The notes beneath the pieces are model-generated. The model was not told where the DNA came from, searched no databases, and saw only the letters and a program-made list of their open reading frames with translations. Of a stretch of 16,239 nucleotides of DNA, positions 6,769 to 14,261 are shown piece by piece. Every line of letters begins with the position of its first letter. Within the stretch, counting starts at the first letter, position 1. The stretch comes from CAUZSN01 sp963582345. Lineage in GTDB: Bacteria > Planctomycetota > Planctomycetia > Planctomycetales > Planctomycetaceae. The DNA lies in NCBI GenBank assembly GCA_963582345.1, contig CAUZSN010000066.1, positions 1 to 16,239 of the forward strand. The letters are read 5' to 3'. The translations under genes and the position numbers were made by a program.

Positions 6769-8196
6769 CTATTGCGGTGCTTCATCGAGAACAAACAAAG
6801 ATGAAATTGTATCGTGTGCAGCCTCGACAATCTGAATCTGCTCCCCCAACTCGCTTAAATTTCCGTCGGAACGGAATTTGTACAAGCGTGTGTAGTCGCC
6901 GACTTCGCGTTGACGAGTTGTAATTAACAACGTCCTGGTATTCGGGGATAGGGCTGGCAAAGTATCATGAAACATTCGCGCCAGGTCCGGTGACGGACTA
7001 GCCTTGATAACGGCCAGCGTGTCCAACATCGACTCGATGCTTGCCGCTCCGTAACGCGACTCCCATCGAGTAATTTCCTGACCGCCAATCACTAACCAGA
7101 TTCGCGACTCACGACTCTGCTTTAGTTGTTCCAGACAGACAGTCGCTGCAAAACTGACGGCCAGTTCGACTCGGGCTAACTGCACCTCACTGGGTGAGCT
7201 GGGCAACCACAAGTCCAGAAACACGGCCAGGTGCTGATCGCGGCACTGGTGATACTCGCGGACCATCAATTCGTTTCTGCGTGCTGAGGTCTTCCAGTGA
7301 ATGGCTCGCGGGTTATCCCCCGTGCGGAATTCGCGTAAGTGCTGAAATTCATCATCAAACAAGCCGCGACGAGTTGATTGCTGATCGACCAACTCCGAAG
7401 TATTCAATAGTTTCTGTTTCCAGCTGGAAGTTAGACGACCAACACGTGGGTGAATCACAAGTTCTTCGCTCATGTCGAATAACTGCCCACGTTCGACCAG
7501 CCCCATCGGGTAACGAGTAGTCAGTTTCAGTGGCCCGAAGAAGTACCTACCACGCCGCGCAGGTCGCATTTCGTAATAACCAATACGCTGATTGCGAGGT
7601 GGCACGCGGGCGAACAAAACGTCGCCGTCCAAGCGCTCGTCCTCGTTGCCCAGTTGGTCACGCACCGCCATCAGCCACGATGAAAAGAAACGCTTGCGAT
7701 TTGTCAGCTCGATTTCGATCGAAACTACGTCTCCAACCATCGCCCGTCTGGGAATTCGGCGTATGACTTTCATACGTCTTAACAGCGTAAATGTAATCCA
7801 GCCGTTAAGGATAAATGGTCCGGCCATCATCGAGAACACAAGCATCAGCATGTTCGACCGGCCCAGCAAGGCTCCTACGAACAACACGGCCATGATGCCC
7901 AAATAAACCAGTCCCTCACGCGGCAACAGAACACGTTGGCGATTCAGTTTCTTGAACCGCCATAGACGCAAAGGCTTATTTTGGGGCCATATAGCTATCA
8001 GTGTTTGTGTCAGGCCCGTGACGATTAGAACAATCGCGACGGCGTACAGAAAAAATCGGCCAACTTGACTCCATTCCGCGCGAATTCTGTCAAACCGCTG
8101 TAATGCCAACAGCAGCCCACATCCGCTGACAAGTGCAAGCAGATCGGACAATGCTAGCGAGCCAATCGAAACGGAATCGCGATCTTTGGTAAGCAT
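6769..8196 (-). CDS. DUF58 domain membrane protein
   Basis: A 475-residue protein of the DUF58 family. Four hydrophobic helices are visible in the N-terminal part (about residues 14-33, 46-69, 96-112 and 116-137), more than the two seen in many members. The family signature E-F-x-x-L-R-E-F-R-T-G-D-N-P-R-A-I-H-W-K-T-S-A-R-R lies near residues 284-307 (Trp301), followed by a VWA-like segment with V-F-L-D-L. DUF58 proteins typically sit with MoxR ATPases and TgpA-type transglutaminases; the transglutaminase follows here 12 bp downstream. ATG at 8196 lies 7 bp after the stop of the receiver-like gene, so the two are surely cotranscribed. Biochemical role is unknown for the family; a chaperone or assembly role with MoxR has been proposed. 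Confidence 0.9.
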   Translation of the reverse strand: MLTKDRDSVSIGSLALSDLLALVSGCGLLLALQRFDRIRAEWSQVGRFFLYAVAIVLIVTGLTQTLIAIWPQNKPLRLWRFKKLNRQRVLLPREGLVYLGIMAVLFVGALLGRSNMLMLVFSMMAGPFILNGWITFTLLRRMKVIRRIPRRAMVGDVVSIEIELTNRKRFFSSWLMAVRDQLGNEDERLDGDVLFARVPPRNQRIGYYEMRPARRGRYFFGPLKLTTRYPMGLVERGQLFDMSEELVIHPRVGRLTSSWKQKLLNTSELVDQQSTRRGLFDDEFQHLREFRTGDNPRAIHWKTSARRNELMVREYHQCRDQHLAVFLDLWLPSSPSEVQLARVELAVSFAATVCLEQLKQSRESRIWLVIGGQEITRWESRYGAASIESMLDTLAVIKASPSPDLARMFHDTLPALSPNTRTLLITTRQREVGDYTRLYKFRSDGNLSELGEQIQIVEAAHDTISSLFVLDEAPQ

Positions 8197-8203
8197 AGTG
8201 ACG

Positions 8204-8584
8204 TTATCTGTGGCCTTTTTGAATCAAGTACTCTGTTAGAATCTTTCTTATTTGATTATTGAATTCACCACGGGACAACACTCTGTCGCATCCGGCTTCG
8301 CGTGCAGCGGATAATTTTTTCTCGTGAACGTGTGGCCCAAAAGCGATAATTGTGTCAGGTGGATTCGGCAGCTCCCGCAATCTTGGTACAAGATCTTTTG
8401 GATCAAGTTCCGGCATGCTCAAATCGAGCAGCACAAGACGGACATCATTCTCTGAAACACGTCGGATGAGCTGTTCGCTGTGCATTATGGTTGTCACCGT
8501 AGCACCGTCCATTTCTGCGACACCGGTCACCCGAGAAGAAAAGAACAAATCGGTTGAGAGTAACGAGGCTTCCATACTTCTCAT
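8204..8584 (-). CDS. degenerate receiver-domain protein
   Basis: A 126-residue CheY-like fold. Asp54 in V-L-L-D-L-S-M-P fits the phospho-acceptor strand. The N-terminal acidic pair is reduced to Asp12 in S-T-D-L-F-F-S-S-R-V, and the conserved Lys of the last strand is missing (V-L-S-R-G instead of L-K-P). A G-P-H-V-H-E motif at 83-88 follows strand 4. It is therefore probably a pseudo-receiver that does not use the normal phosphorylation switch. I recall similar proteins in planctomycetes but no assigned function. The start may be ATG 8584 or the internal ATG 8575, since neither has a strong Shine-Dalgarno; the internal one begins right before the first strand. It is the first gene of the DUF58/transglutaminase operon, with a 7-bp gap. 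Confidence 0.72.
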   Translation of the reverse strand: MRSMEASLLSTDLFFSSRVTGVAEMDGATVTTIMHSEQLIRRVSENDVRLVLLDLSMPELDPKDLVPRLRELPNPPDTIIAFGPHVHEKKLSAAREAGCDRVLSRGEFNNQIRKILTEYLIQKGHR

Positions 8585-8872
8585 TATAGTGGTCGATGGG
8601 CCACATCTTCCGGAAAACTCGGTCTCCGTTGACCGATTGACCGGATTATCCTGCCCGGCGATGCTCCCGCTGCGAACGACGGCGCAACAAGCACATAATT
8701 GCTGGATCGAGAGTGCAAGCGACCTTTTTCGACGTGGAATTTTACCCTGTTGTTATAACCAGCACGACCTGCACTTTCCTGCGACCCTGCGCACTGTCCA
8801 GCCCAATCCGATGTCGGTCTCGTGCCGATACAACCGACAGAGATCGGATTATTCGCATAGGAAGAATCTTGA
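8585..8872. other. divergent intergenic region with dyad
   Basis: This 288-bp stretch separates the minus-strand DUF58 operon from the plus-strand efflux cluster and must contain two promoters. The palindromic GTTATAAC (about 8752-8759) supplies a TATAAC-like -10 usable on the plus strand, with TCGACG (8729-8734) 19 nt upstream as a weak -35. The best-supported structure is the inverted repeat at 8805-8850, listed separately. Reading frames crossing the region in both directions have no domain or ribosome-binding support. Confidence 0.45.
8805..8850 (+). promoter_or_regulatory. 13-bp-arm inverted repeat in leader of efflux cluster
   Basis: AATCCGATGTCGG (8805-8817) is perfectly complementary to CCGACA (8834-8839) plus TCGGATT (8844-8850), with a 16-nt loop and a GAGA bulge at 8840-8843. 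It ends 8 nt before AGGAAG (8859-8864), the ribosome-binding site of the outer-membrane factor gene. It may be an operator for a dimeric regulator or an mRNA hairpin that affects translation. No U-run follows, so a terminator is unlikely. Confidence 0.55.
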
Positions 8873-10291
8873 ATGTTCAGAGTCGCTTCGATCATCGCTG
8901 TGATTTTTCTCGGAATATCGACGGGGTGTCGTTCGGTACCGCCAACGCCAATTGCCGACTATCACAGTAGAAACGGGGCAACCCACAAAACGCCAATCGC
9001 TACGGCGCAGCAACCGGAGTCAGGCGTTCATTCGGTCGCGTTTGTGAAAAAAGCCAAAGAGATCGACGAAACCGAAGCCCAGTCCAAGCCACCGGAATTG
9101 GTGGTCTCCGCGAGACCCGATGCACCGTTTACGCTCGCCGAACTCGAAGGCATTGCATTCCAGAGCAATCCCACTCTGGCCGCAGCTGCGGCTCGAATGG
9201 AATCGGCTCGTGAAAGGCAGGTGCAGACGGGGCTATATCCAAATCCCATCGTTGGCTATCACGCTACGGAGATCGGGAACCGGGGGACCGCCGGGGTGCA
9301 GGGCGGGTTTATCAGCCAACGATTTATCACGGGCGGCAAGTTGCAGTTGGATCAAGCAATTGCCGGGAAGGAAATCGACGAGGCACACTTTCAGCTTCAC
9401 GCTCAGGAACAACGGGTACTGAGTGATGTGCGGATTCGATTTTACGATACAATCGTGGCACAACGGCGACTTCAGCTGACAAAGGAACTAGCTCGCCTTG
9501 GCGATGATCTTGTGAAAGCGACGGAGACGTTGCTTGAAGGGCAATTGGGAACCGAGAATGATCTGTTGCAGGCTCAGATCAAAGCGGATGAAGCACACAT
9601 TCTGTATGACAACGCCCACAACCAGAAATCCGAAGCATGGCGGCGGCTGGCAACGGTGATCGGTGTGCCGACAATGCAGATGACCCCGCTCACCGGTAAA
9701 CTCGACGATGATCTGTCGACACTGGATTGGAATGACTGCTGTGGAATGGTGCTGGAAAGCAATCCCGAATTACATGCAGTTCGGACACGAGTGGAGCGGG
9801 CAAGCATCGTCCTTCGCCGAGCCAAGAAAGAGCCGATTCCAAATGTCGATCTCTCGGTAAGTGTGCGGCATAACAATATCACGAACAGTGACGTGGCCAA
9901 TGTTCAGGTCGGCATCCCGATACCGATCTTCAATAAGAATCAAGGCAACATTCGGGCTGCCGAAGCCGAATGGGTCGCCGCCTGCAATGATGTCAAACGA
10001 ATTGAACTCGACTTACAGGATCGGTTAGCGGTGGCCTATCGGCGGTACGCGAATGCCCGCCAACAAGTGAAACGGTACAGCCAAAGGATGGTTCCTAGAG
10101 CCGAACGGTCGCTCAAACTCGTGACTGACGGCTATGAAAAAGGGCAAGTGAAGTACCTAACCCTGCTGACAGCCCAGCAGACGTATCTTCAAGTGAATCT
10201 GTCGTTTCTCGATGCTCTGCGAGAGATTCAGGCGTCGTCTGCTGTGATCGAAGGACAACTCTTGAGTGGAAGTCTGACGAATCGACCGTAA
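8873..10291 (+). CDS. TolC/CzcC-family outer-membrane efflux lipoprotein
   Basis: A 472-residue outer-membrane factor that would form the trimeric exit duct for the exporter encoded downstream. The N-terminus is a lipoprotein signal: M-F-R, hydrophobic I-I-A-V-I-F-L-G, then S-T-G-C with Cys19 as the lipidated residue. A low-complexity linker runs to about residue 80, then two OEP repeats. The first starts F-T-L-A-E-L-E-G-I-A-F-Q-S-N-P-T-L and the second starts near C-G-M-V-L-E-S-N-P-E-L; both have long alpha-hairpin segments. V-G-I-P-I-P-I-F-N-K-N-Q-G-N is the typical CzcC/CusC strand motif. The start ATG has AGGAAG 8 nt upstream. Family closeness to heavy-metal resistance ducts hints at metal export, but duct proteins are promiscuous. 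Confidence 0.92.
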   Translation: MFRVASIIAVIFLGISTGCRSVPPTPIADYHSRNGATHKTPIATAQQPESGVHSVAFVKKAKEIDETEAQSKPPELVVSARPDAPFTLAELEGIAFQSNPTLAAAAARMESARERQVQTGLYPNPIVGYHATEIGNRGTAGVQGGFISQRFITGGKLQLDQAIAGKEIDEAHFQLHAQEQRVLSDVRIRFYDTIVAQRRLQLTKELARLGDDLVKATETLLEGQLGTENDLLQAQIKADEAHILYDNAHNQKSEAWRRLATVIGVPTMQMTPLTGKLDDDLSTLDWNDCCGMVLESNPELHAVRTRVERASIVLRRAKKEPIPNVDLSVSVRHNNITNSDVANVQVGIPIPIFNKNQGNIRAAEAEWVAACNDVKRIELDLQDRLAVAYRRYANARQQVKRYSQRMVPRAERSLKLVTDGYEKGQVKYLTLLTAQQTYLQVNLSFLDALREIQASSAVIEGQLLSGSLTNRP

Positions 10292-10310
10292 TTCAAGAAA
10301 AAAAATCAGG

Positions 10311-10339
10311 TTGTCAAGCGGTCAGAATAAACGTAAAAT
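10311..10339 (+). promoter_or_regulatory. sigma70-like promoter before the Cys-rich gene
   Basis: TTGTCA (10311-10316) and TAAAAT (10334-10339) are separated by exactly 17 nt, each one mismatch from consensus, in an A/T-rich stretch 27 bp before the ATG at 10366. It would give the six downstream genes a transcript independent of the outer-membrane factor gene. Confidence 0.6.
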
Positions 10340-10365
10340 TAAGAAATTATTGAAGGTCATTCGGC

Positions 10366-10764
10366 ATGACTCGTAAGGTACTTCATCTTTTTCTGGTTGT
10401 GATGATTGTCGCCTGCCCGTTGTGGTGCAGGTCGGGCATCTGTGCGTCGGCAGATGAACGTTGTGCCCTCGATTGTGCTGCTCGAGCATGCTGCGATCAA
10501 GAGCACTCCAACCATCATCCTTCAGCACCCTGTCACAACGCCCCATGCGGAATTTGCCAGTGCATTTGCAGTGGTGCCGTCATTGAACACACCGATGACG
10601 ATGTAATGCAGCAGGTGGACCACCTGCTCCACAATGTTGTGGTCTCGAGCGATTATATTGCTGATGTACTCTTTCAGCGAAACTCTTGCACGACGCTGCC
10701 ACACAACGAAAAAGTCACTTCTGGTCGCATACTGTGCGTTCGGCACATGTCGTTTTTGCTGTAA
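10366..10764 (+). CDS. Cys-rich exported protein of unknown function
   Basis: A 132-residue protein I cannot assign to a named family. Residues 1-28 look like a signal peptide (T-R-K, then L-H-L-F-L-V-V-M-I-V-A). It has 14 cysteines, 12 of them in the first 68 residues, including C-C at 42-43 and a C-x4-C-x2-C-x-C-x-C cluster at 56-68 ending C-Q-C-I-C-S-G-A-V. Histidines at 47, 50, 51 and 57 lie between them. This suggests metal binding or a disulfide-rich fold in the periplasm. The C-terminal half is less distinctive. GAAGG (10352-10356) sits 9 nt before the ATG. It is placed between the outer-membrane factor and the first permease, so it may bind or sense the exported substrate. I have an impression of similar Cys-rich proteins beside planctomycete efflux genes. 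Confidence 0.7.
   Translation: MTRKVLHLFLVVMIVACPLWCRSGICASADERCALDCAARACCDQEHSNHHPSAPCHNAPCGICQCICSGAVIEHTDDDVMQQVDHLLHNVVVSSDYIADVLFQRNSCTTLPHNEKVTSGRILCVRHMSFLL
10610..10628. repeat. 19-bp palindrome inside the Cys-rich gene
   Basis: AGCAGGTGG (10610-10618), a central A, then CCACCTGCT (10620-10628) make perfect 9-bp arms. It encodes Q-Q-V-D-H-L-L in the Cys-rich gene. It could be an operator-like site or chance; no second copy was seen in the window. Confidence 0.45.
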
Positions 10765-10902
10765 TGCAGTCGAGAGCAATGACACTCGGCTCGTGCTGAC
10801 GGACTCGTAGACGCTCGTTCGCGTTGGTTCTCAGTGTCGAAAGTTCATCCTGAGCTGAGATAAACGTGTCTACTGAGCTCTCACTGTGAAGTACCAATCG
10901 CC
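10765..10902 (+). other. 138-bp spacer before the first permease
   Basis: No gene is seen here. Only short inverted repeats occur (for example CTCAG and CTGAG about 15 nt apart), and no promoter with both boxes at proper spacing was found. The long gap contrasts with the overlapping genes further downstream and could hold a regulatory leader. Confidence 0.35.
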
Positions 10903-12066
10903 ATGTTCTTTCGCCTGCTCCCGTGGGAATACGCAATCCGAAATCTGTTCCGTCATCCATTACGAACGATCCTTACGTTCAGCGGGCTGACGACGGTGAT
11001 CGTGTTGGTCTTTGTCGTCGTTGGCTTCATCCGAGGACTGGAACGGTCACTTGCCGTTAGTGGTGATCCGCAGACGGCTGTGATCTTCTCGCTCGGCATG
11101 GGCAAAAACCTTGAATACTCGTCGATCCCGATGCGGACGAGTGATCTTGTCCCGGCCACTGTCGCTGGGATTCAGGAGCGATTCGGCCAGAAGTATGTGT
11201 CGCCAGAGTTATATCTTGGTACGCAGATCGACATTGAAGGGCGAGAAGAGTCGATGGGGCTGATTCGTGGAGTGACCCAGCCGGCATTGCTCGTCCGTCG
11301 TCAGATCGAGATCCAAGAAGGCTCCTGGCCCAAGACGGGTGAAGTCATGGTGGGTCGGATGACCACGGCGAAGCTCACAGCAACGGACGCTGACCTTGCC
11401 ATCGGACAATCGCTGACGTTCGAAGGCCGCACATGGCGGATCAGTGGCACGTTCACGGCGGCGGGATCGGCATTCGAGTCGGAAATCTGGTGCCGGCTGG
11501 ACGAGTTGCAACAGACAATGAAACGACAAGACTTGAGCCTCGTTGCCGTGACGCTGAGACTGGGAGCCGATTTTGCTGACCTCGACTTGTTCTGCAAAGA
11601 ACGCCTCGACCTCGAATTACAAACGATGCAGGAAACGGACTACTACGCTTCCCTGCAAAAAGACTACGCCCCGGTGCGGATGCTGGCGTGGCTTGTTGTG
11701 TTGCTTGTTTCGGGAGCAGGTATCTTCGCCGGGCTGAACACGATGTACAGCTCGGTGGTCGGTCGGATCTCCGAACTATCAACGCTGCAAACAATCGGGT
11801 TCGTGCGGCGGTCCATCCTGGTCAGTCTGATTCAGGAAGGCGTGTTGCTTGCGACGGCAGCAAGTTTGCTGGCAACGTTGCTCGCCTTAGTTTTTGTAAA
11901 TGGTGCCGCAGTGCGATTCACGATGGGAGCATTCTCGCTTCGCATCGACAGCATGGCCGTTCTGATCGGCTGCGGTGTAGGATTGTTGCTTGGATTCTTC
12001 GGGGTCATTCCCCCAGCAATCCGAGCGTTACGGATGCCCATCGTGGATGGGCTAAATGCGGTCTAA
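10903..12066 (+). CDS. FtsX/MacB-type ABC transporter permease (first)
   Basis: A 387-residue inner-membrane permease of the type VII ABC (MacB/LolCE/DevC) class. TM1 is at about 21-43, preceded by the usual amphipathic N-terminus (W-E-Y-A-I-R-N-L-F-R-H-P-L-R-T). A periplasmic domain of about 210 residues follows, then TM2 (about 259-283), TM3 (305-332) and TM4 (348-372). The cytoplasmic loop R-I-S-E-L-S-T-L-Q-T-I-G-F (about 288-300) is the coupling segment that contacts the ATPase. Length equals DevC-type proteins and there is no fused ATPase. ATG 10903 has only a weak GAAG upstream. The next gene begins right at its stop, so it is co-translated with the lipoprotein gene. Confidence 0.9.
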   Translation: MFFRLLPWEYAIRNLFRHPLRTILTFSGLTTVIVLVFVVVGFIRGLERSLAVSGDPQTAVIFSLGMGKNLEYSSIPMRTSDLVPATVAGIQERFGQKYVSPELYLGTQIDIEGREESMGLIRGVTQPALLVRRQIEIQEGSWPKTGEVMVGRMTTAKLTATDADLAIGQSLTFEGRTWRISGTFTAAGSAFESEIWCRLDELQQTMKRQDLSLVAVTLRLGADFADLDLFCKERLDLELQTMQETDYYASLQKDYAPVRMLAWLVVLLVSGAGIFAGLNTMYSSVVGRISELSTLQTIGFVRRSILVSLIQEGVLLATAASLLATLLALVFVNGAAVRFTMGAFSLRIDSMAVLIGCGVGLLLGFFGVIPPAIRALRMPIVDGLNAV

Positions 12067-12102
12067 ATGTATGGTGCGGCTGACTCAACAATGGAGATCG
12101 AA

Positions 12103-12645
12103 ATGACAAAGTGTGTTTCACTGACTGCGTGCGTTGGATGGATCGTCATCATCGGCTGCTCGCAGGAACGTCCCACGACAACAGCACCACCGACGTCCAA
12201 CCCAGCCCTTGCGGTCGATGGCTCGAAATATCTGCTCAGCAACGAGCCAGATGACGGAATGAATGTCATTAAGGCACGTGAAGCCACAAAAGACGGTGAT
12301 CAAGTCGTCATCGTCGGACGCATCGGCGGCGGGAAGAGTCCTTGGATTGAAGGCCGAGCAGCGTTTTTCATCGTCGATTGTTCGCTGAATGCATGTAGTG
12401 ACATCCCTGGCGACAAATGTGATCAGCCGTGGGACTACTGCTGCGAGACTCACAAGCTCCCGACATCGACAGCATTGGTGAAGGTCGTTGATGAGAATGG
12501 CGATCTCATGAAGGCCGATGCTCGTGAATTGCTGAAAGTCAAAGAACTGTCCACCGTCGTCGTCACAGGCAAATCCCAACGAGACGACGCAGGCAATCTC
12601 ACAATCCTTGCCAGTGGCGTATACGTGAAGAGATGTGAACTATGA
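12103..12645 (+). CDS. Cys-containing lipoprotein, possible OB-like domain
   Basis: A 180-residue predicted lipoprotein. ATG 12103 is preferred over 12067 because GGAG (12093-12096) lies 6 nt upstream and the protein then starts with a proper signal peptide: M-T-K, hydrophobic core, I-I-G-C with Cys19 lipidated. The mature part carries V-V-I-V-G-R-I-G-G-G near residues 67-76, a strand followed by V-D-C-S-L-N-A-C, then D-K-C-D-Q-P-W-D-Y-C-C-E-T-H. Five cysteines and a histidine within about 25 residues suggest a metal or disulfide site. The beta-rich pattern ending V-V-V-T-G-K-S resembles an OB-like fold (inference). The stop overlaps the next ATG (ATGA at 12642), so it is translationally coupled to the membrane-fusion protein. 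Function unknown. Confidence 0.78.
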   Translation: MTKCVSLTACVGWIVIIGCSQERPTTTAPPTSNPALAVDGSKYLLSNEPDDGMNVIKAREATKDGDQVVIVGRIGGGKSPWIEGRAAFFIVDCSLNACSDIPGDKCDQPWDYCCETHKLPTSTALVKVVDENGDLMKADARELLKVKELSTVVVTGKSQRDDAGNLTILASGVYVKRCEL

Positions 12646-14261
12646 ATACCGATGTTGATCTTCGGGAACTGGCTATCGACCGTGGCGACACGGGCCAGCC
12701 CGGAATACAAACTCGGCAGCATGTGCTGACTCGGTACGTGTTGCCGTTGGTGTTGATCGTCGGATTCCTGTCGCTCGTGGCGTGGGTGTCACAAGACCTC
12801 ATCTTTCCGCCGAAGCCCGTGACAGTTGTACCTGTGTTCTCCATAACTGCCGAGCTTCGACAGGAAGGCACACCGCTGTTTAAAGCGGCGGGCTGGATTG
12901 AACCTCGACCGACGCCAGTGCGAGTTGCCGCACTTGCGCCGGGTGTCGTCGAGGACTTGCGAGTCGTCGAAAACCAACCGGTCAAGGCTGGCGAGCCGAT
13001 TGCTGAACTCGTCAAGGACGATGCAAAATTGGCGTATGATCGGGTGTTGGCGGACTGTGAACTTCGTCAAGCGAAACTCGATGAAGCCAAGGCCGCACTA
13101 ACTGCTGCCGAAACCCATTTCAAACAGCCGGTCCATCTGGAAGCCGCTTTGGGTGAAGCCGAAGCGTTGCTGGCAAAGATCGAAACGCTGTTGAAAAACC
13201 TGCCGTTTGAGATTCGCCGAGCCGAAGCAGATTACGAGGCAATGCAGAAGGACTACGAGGGAAAGTTGGCGGCGAAAGGAGTCGTCGCCGGTGTGGAAAT
13301 CGAATTCGCCAAAAGCAAAGTTGATTCGGCGAAAGCACTAGTTGAAGAACTGCATGGTCGTGCGGAGTCACTTAAGAAGGAGCAAACAGCGCTCATACAG
13401 CGGCGTGATGCACTCAAGACACAACTTGAATTGCTGGCCGACGAAATCAAGGCGAAGGATGAGGCCAAAGCAAGAGTCAGAGCGGCAACGGCTCGTGTTG
13501 CACAGGCTCGTGTTGTCGTCGCCGAAGCCAACCTGCGACTCGATCGCATGACGGTACGCTCACCAATTCAAGGACGAGTTTACCAACTCATTGCCCATCC
13601 CGGCACCAATCTGGCGGCTGGCAGTGGCAAGACGGAAAACTCTGATGGGAGAACTGTTATCACACTTTACCGTCCTGACATGTTGCAAATCCGAGTCGAT
13701 GTCCGCTTCGAGGACATCCCGAAAGTCAGCCTCAGTCAGCCGGTTACAATCGACAATCCGGCACTGTCATCGCCACTAACCGGCAAAGTGCTTTTCATCA
13801 GCTCCGAAGCCGACATCCAGAAGAACACGTTGCAAGTCAAAGTGGAAATCCCCGATCCAACGCCCGTGTTCAAACCAGAGATGCTGGTTGATGTGACTTT
13901 CCTTGCTCCCAAGCAACCGGAACAATCCACGGAGCCGTCGCAGGAGTTAAAACTCTATGTACTGCAACAACTCGTCCACCAAGACGAAGGTGGCTCGTTT
14001 GTCTGGCTGGCCGATCAGTCGGACGGTATCGCACGTAAAACAATAGTCGATACCGGATTGGTTGGATCGGATGGCCTCGTGGAAATCATCAGCGGCCTGA
14101 CCATCTCCAGTCGGATCATCTCTGGTGGAAGAGACGGCTTGCAGGACGGCGACCGCATCAAAGTCACAGGCGAAGACTCGTCCCTCGGAATAACTGGTGC
14201 CATCCCTCAAAGCAGCGGGTTACGCACGATGAACCGACTGCCGACAGGAAACAACCAATAA
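12642..14261 (+). CDS. HlyD-family membrane-fusion protein
   Basis: A 539-residue periplasmic adaptor linking the inner-membrane permease to the outer-membrane duct. One N-terminal membrane anchor lies at about 32-50. The first lipoyl half (V-A-A-L-A-P-G-V-V-E-D-L-R-V-V-E-N-Q-P-V) is near residues 93-115. A long alpha-hairpin rich in Ala/Glu/Lys follows (about 125-298), and the second lipoyl half (M-T-V-R-S-P-I-Q-G-R-V-Y) is near 303-315. A beta-barrel region follows with D-I-P-K-V-S-L-S-Q-P-V. The hairpin of roughly 170 residues is longer than in MacA and recalls DevB-type adaptors, which suits a TolC-like duct. It overlaps the upstream lipoprotein gene by 4 nt and the ATPase gene by 1 nt (TAATG), so these three are translationally coupled. 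Confidence 0.93.
   Translation: MNTDVDLRELAIDRGDTGQPGIQTRQHVLTRYVLPLVLIVGFLSLVAWVSQDLIFPPKPVTVVPVFSITAELRQEGTPLFKAAGWIEPRPTPVRVAALAPGVVEDLRVVENQPVKAGEPIAELVKDDAKLAYDRVLADCELRQAKLDEAKAALTAAETHFKQPVHLEAALGEAEALLAKIETLLKNLPFEIRRAEADYEAMQKDYEGKLAAKGVVAGVEIEFAKSKVDSAKALVEELHGRAESLKKEQTALIQRRDALKTQLELLADEIKAKDEAKARVRAATARVAQARVVVAEANLRLDRMTVRSPIQGRVYQLIAHPGTNLAAGSGKTENSDGRTVITLYRPDMLQIRVDVRFEDIPKVSLSQPVTIDNPALSSPLTGKVLFISSEADIQKNTLQVKVEIPDPTPVFKPEMLVDVTFLAPKQPEQSTEPSQELKLYVLQQLVHQDEGGSFVWLADQSDGIARKTIVDTGLVGSDGLVEIISGLTISSRIISGGRDGLQDGDRIKVTGEDSSLGITGAIPQSSGLRTMNRLPTGNNQ

Noticed and set aside
8584..8895. 103-codon minus-strand frame upstream of the receiver-like gene
   Set aside because: It overlaps the start and Shine-Dalgarno of the outer-membrane factor gene and the dyad, shows no recognisable motif, and has no Shine-Dalgarno support.
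8352..8903. 183-codon plus-strand reading frame across the divergent region
   Set aside because: It is antisense to the receiver-like gene, has no ribosome-binding site or domain, and its composition (many Ser/Arg) is typical of a shadow frame.
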